DNA from: Athripsodes cinereus
Taxonomy: Eukaryota > Arthropoda > Insecta > Trichoptera > Leptoceridae
Assembly: GCA_947579605.1 (NCBI GenBank)
Contig: OX388316.1
Location: forward strand, 10,915,290 to 10,979,289
Direction: 5' to 3'
Length of the DNA: 64,000 nt
Shown: in pieces, positions 62,571 to 64,000 of the stretch
Position numbering within the stretch: position 1 is the first letter of the stretch
Layout: each line of letters begins with the position of its first letter
Made by a program: the position numbers and the translations under genes
Notes under the pieces: generated by a model
Told to the model about the DNA's origin: nothing
Seen by the model: only the letters and a program-made list of their open reading frames with translations
The model's database searches: none

Positions 62571-63066
62571 GAAGATATAAACTATAGATATTATCTTCAT
62601 ATATATCTAGTTTATAAAGTCTAAGCTAATAATTATTGATATTTCTTTCTCCAGTTTGCTTAAGTAGATATTGTAGTTTCGTAACTAGTTCAGACTATCT
62701 TCCGTTACCTACTCAGGATTACTAAAACTAAAGACGTTAGGCGTTGTTACATTTTGATACTTTCCTTTATAATAATATTCCAACTACATAGATATTAATA
62801 CAAACATTGAGGTTCAGCTTTAGTGTATGTAATGTGCAATATCGGGATAAAGTCAGACTCGTAACACTTTACACTCTACGGAATCTAGATCGTCCGATAC
62901 ACAAGTATCTATTCAGGTAGGTATCCGACTAGTCAGCGAATATAATTTATTAAATTATAATTTAATATATACATAACTTCACTAAGTTCGACAAAAATCC
63001 CCGTATATAATTAGCTCCAGATCAGCCGAAAGAATTTTTCATTTGGGCTTTCCTAAAAAAAATAAT
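62571..63066. other. AT-rich DNA without a gene
   Basis: Between the LINE remnant and the 117-bp array; nothing supported. Confidence 0.5.
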
Positions 63067-63768
63067 ATTATTAATTTATCCTGTGGAGTCGTGGTAAACA
63101 ATGTCTCACACTTTTATCTGTGAAAAGTATCCAGTAAAAAGCAGGTGATATGTTGATTGAGCTTATGTTTATTATTAAATACTATTATTAATTTATCCTG
63201 TGGAGTCATGGTAAACAATGTCTCCCACTTTTATCTGTGAAAAGTATCCAGTAAAAAGCAGGTGATATGTTGATTGAGCTTATGTTTATTATTAAATACT
63301 ATTATTAATTTATCCTGTGGAGTCATGGTAAACAATGTCTCCCACTTTTATCTGTGAAAAGTATCCAGTAAAAAGCAGGTGATATGTTGATTGAGCTTAT
63401 GTTTATTATTAAATACTATTATTAATTTATCCTGTGGAGTCATGGTAAACAATGTCTCCCACTTTTATCTGTGAAAAGTATCCAGTAAAAAGCAGGTGAT
63501 ATGTTGATTGAGCTTATGTTTATTATTAAATACTATTATTAATTTATCCTGTGGAGTCATGGTAAACAATGTCTCCCACTTTTATCTATGAAAAGTATCC
63601 AGTAAAAAGCAGGTGATATGTTGATTGAGCTTATGTTTATTATTAAATACTATTATTAATTTATCCTGTGGAGTCATGGTAAACAATGTCTCCCACTTTT
63701 ATCTGTGAAAAGTATCCAGTAAAAAGCAGGTGATATGTTGATTGAGCTTATGTTTATTATTAAATATT
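63067..63768. repeat. Satellite-like array, six 117-bp units
   Basis: Six exactly 117-bp units start at 63067, 63184, 63301, 63418, 63535 and 63652, each opening ATTATTAATTTATCCTGTGG. Only a few substitutions separate them; unit 1 has CGTGG and CTCACAC, unit 5 has ATCTATGAA. No coding potential. The array stops abruptly, followed by an inverted repeat at 63809-63876. Confidence 0.95.
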
Positions 63769-63808
63769 CTATATTTTCAAGTGTAACTTTGTGGAAATGC
63801 ATTATAAA

Positions 63809-63876
63809 AGATAATATTTAAATTTAATCAAACAATGTTTCATTCCACTATGTTTGATTTAATTTAAATATTATCT
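63809..63876. repeat. Hairpin beside the 117-bp array
   Basis: Arms of 26 bp (63809-63834 and 63851-63876, AGATAATATTTAAATT and inverse) are almost perfectly complementary with a 16-base loop. It may mark the end of the element from which the array grew. Confidence 0.6.
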
Positions 63877-64000
63877 TATATGTTATTTGTTATGTTAAAA
63901 ATTAAATTAATCTCGATTAACACATTTAATTCAGCAATGAGACAGTGATGGAATCAGAAAAAAAAACTCAAGGAGGGGGGGGGGGCGCAAAAATTATACA

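Noticed and set aside
63067..63768. CRISPR-like array
   Set aside because: The units are directly adjacent 117-bp repeats with no unique spacers, in eukaryotic DNA.

Overview
The window looks like insect nuclear DNA, most likely from a moth or butterfly. The evidence is AT-rich sequence, many-exon genes with GT-AG introns, an insect-type Apaf-1 (Dark) gene, and a dense load of short DNA transposons and truncated non-LTR retrotransposons. Many short repeats carry a TTGGAAGA...TCTGCGATAA motif and a terminal GCAATAAAGTTTA-type tail, which I associate with lepidopteran genomes. The assignment to Lepidoptera is inference. Insect origin is well supported.

Genes, left to right. (1) 5383-21125, minus: a complete 18-exon Apaf-1/Dark gene (CARD, NB-ARC, winged helix, two WD40 blocks). 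All splice phases close and give 1,589 codons. (2) 29576-37778, plus: a complete 13-exon inturned gene (PDZ plus longin-type domains; planar polarity and cilia), 995 codons. (3) and (4) 41478-43679 and 48602-52805, both minus: tandem paralogues encoding F-box proteins with an FBA (FBXO2/6-type) domain. They share the same four-exon structure and are both exactly 297 codons long. Dark and inturned are head to head, about 8.4 kb apart. inturned and the first F-box gene converge. Nothing suggests that the four genes share one pathway.

The rest is largely mobile DNA. Three hAT-type insertions have perfect 8-bp target-site duplications: 16712-17710 inside a Dark intron, 22109-22551 upstream of Dark, and 54340-60485, which carries a transposase split by about 3.2 kb. 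A non-LTR retrotransposon (26497-28790, minus) has an unbroken reverse-transcriptase frame and a 12-bp target-site duplication. It sits inside an older terminal-inverted-repeat element (26261-29345) that also received a 277-bp MITE. A second copy of that MITE, of identical length, lies in an inturned intron. A cluster of fold-back elements lies just past the 3' end of inturned (37447-38813). Tandem arrays occur at 8562-8775 (42-bp unit), about 54015-54255 (about 38-bp unit, degenerate) and 63067-63768 (six 117-bp units). Remnants of at least four other LINE families are scattered through 19.9-62.5 kb.

I saw no rRNA or functional tRNA gene, no CRISPR array and no viral gene. No wholly new system is evident. 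The best leads are the Gln at the usual sensor-I Arg position of Dark, the F-box pair in which one copy has lost half of a glycan-contact Tyr-Trp pair, the nested transposon stack, and the fold-back cluster.
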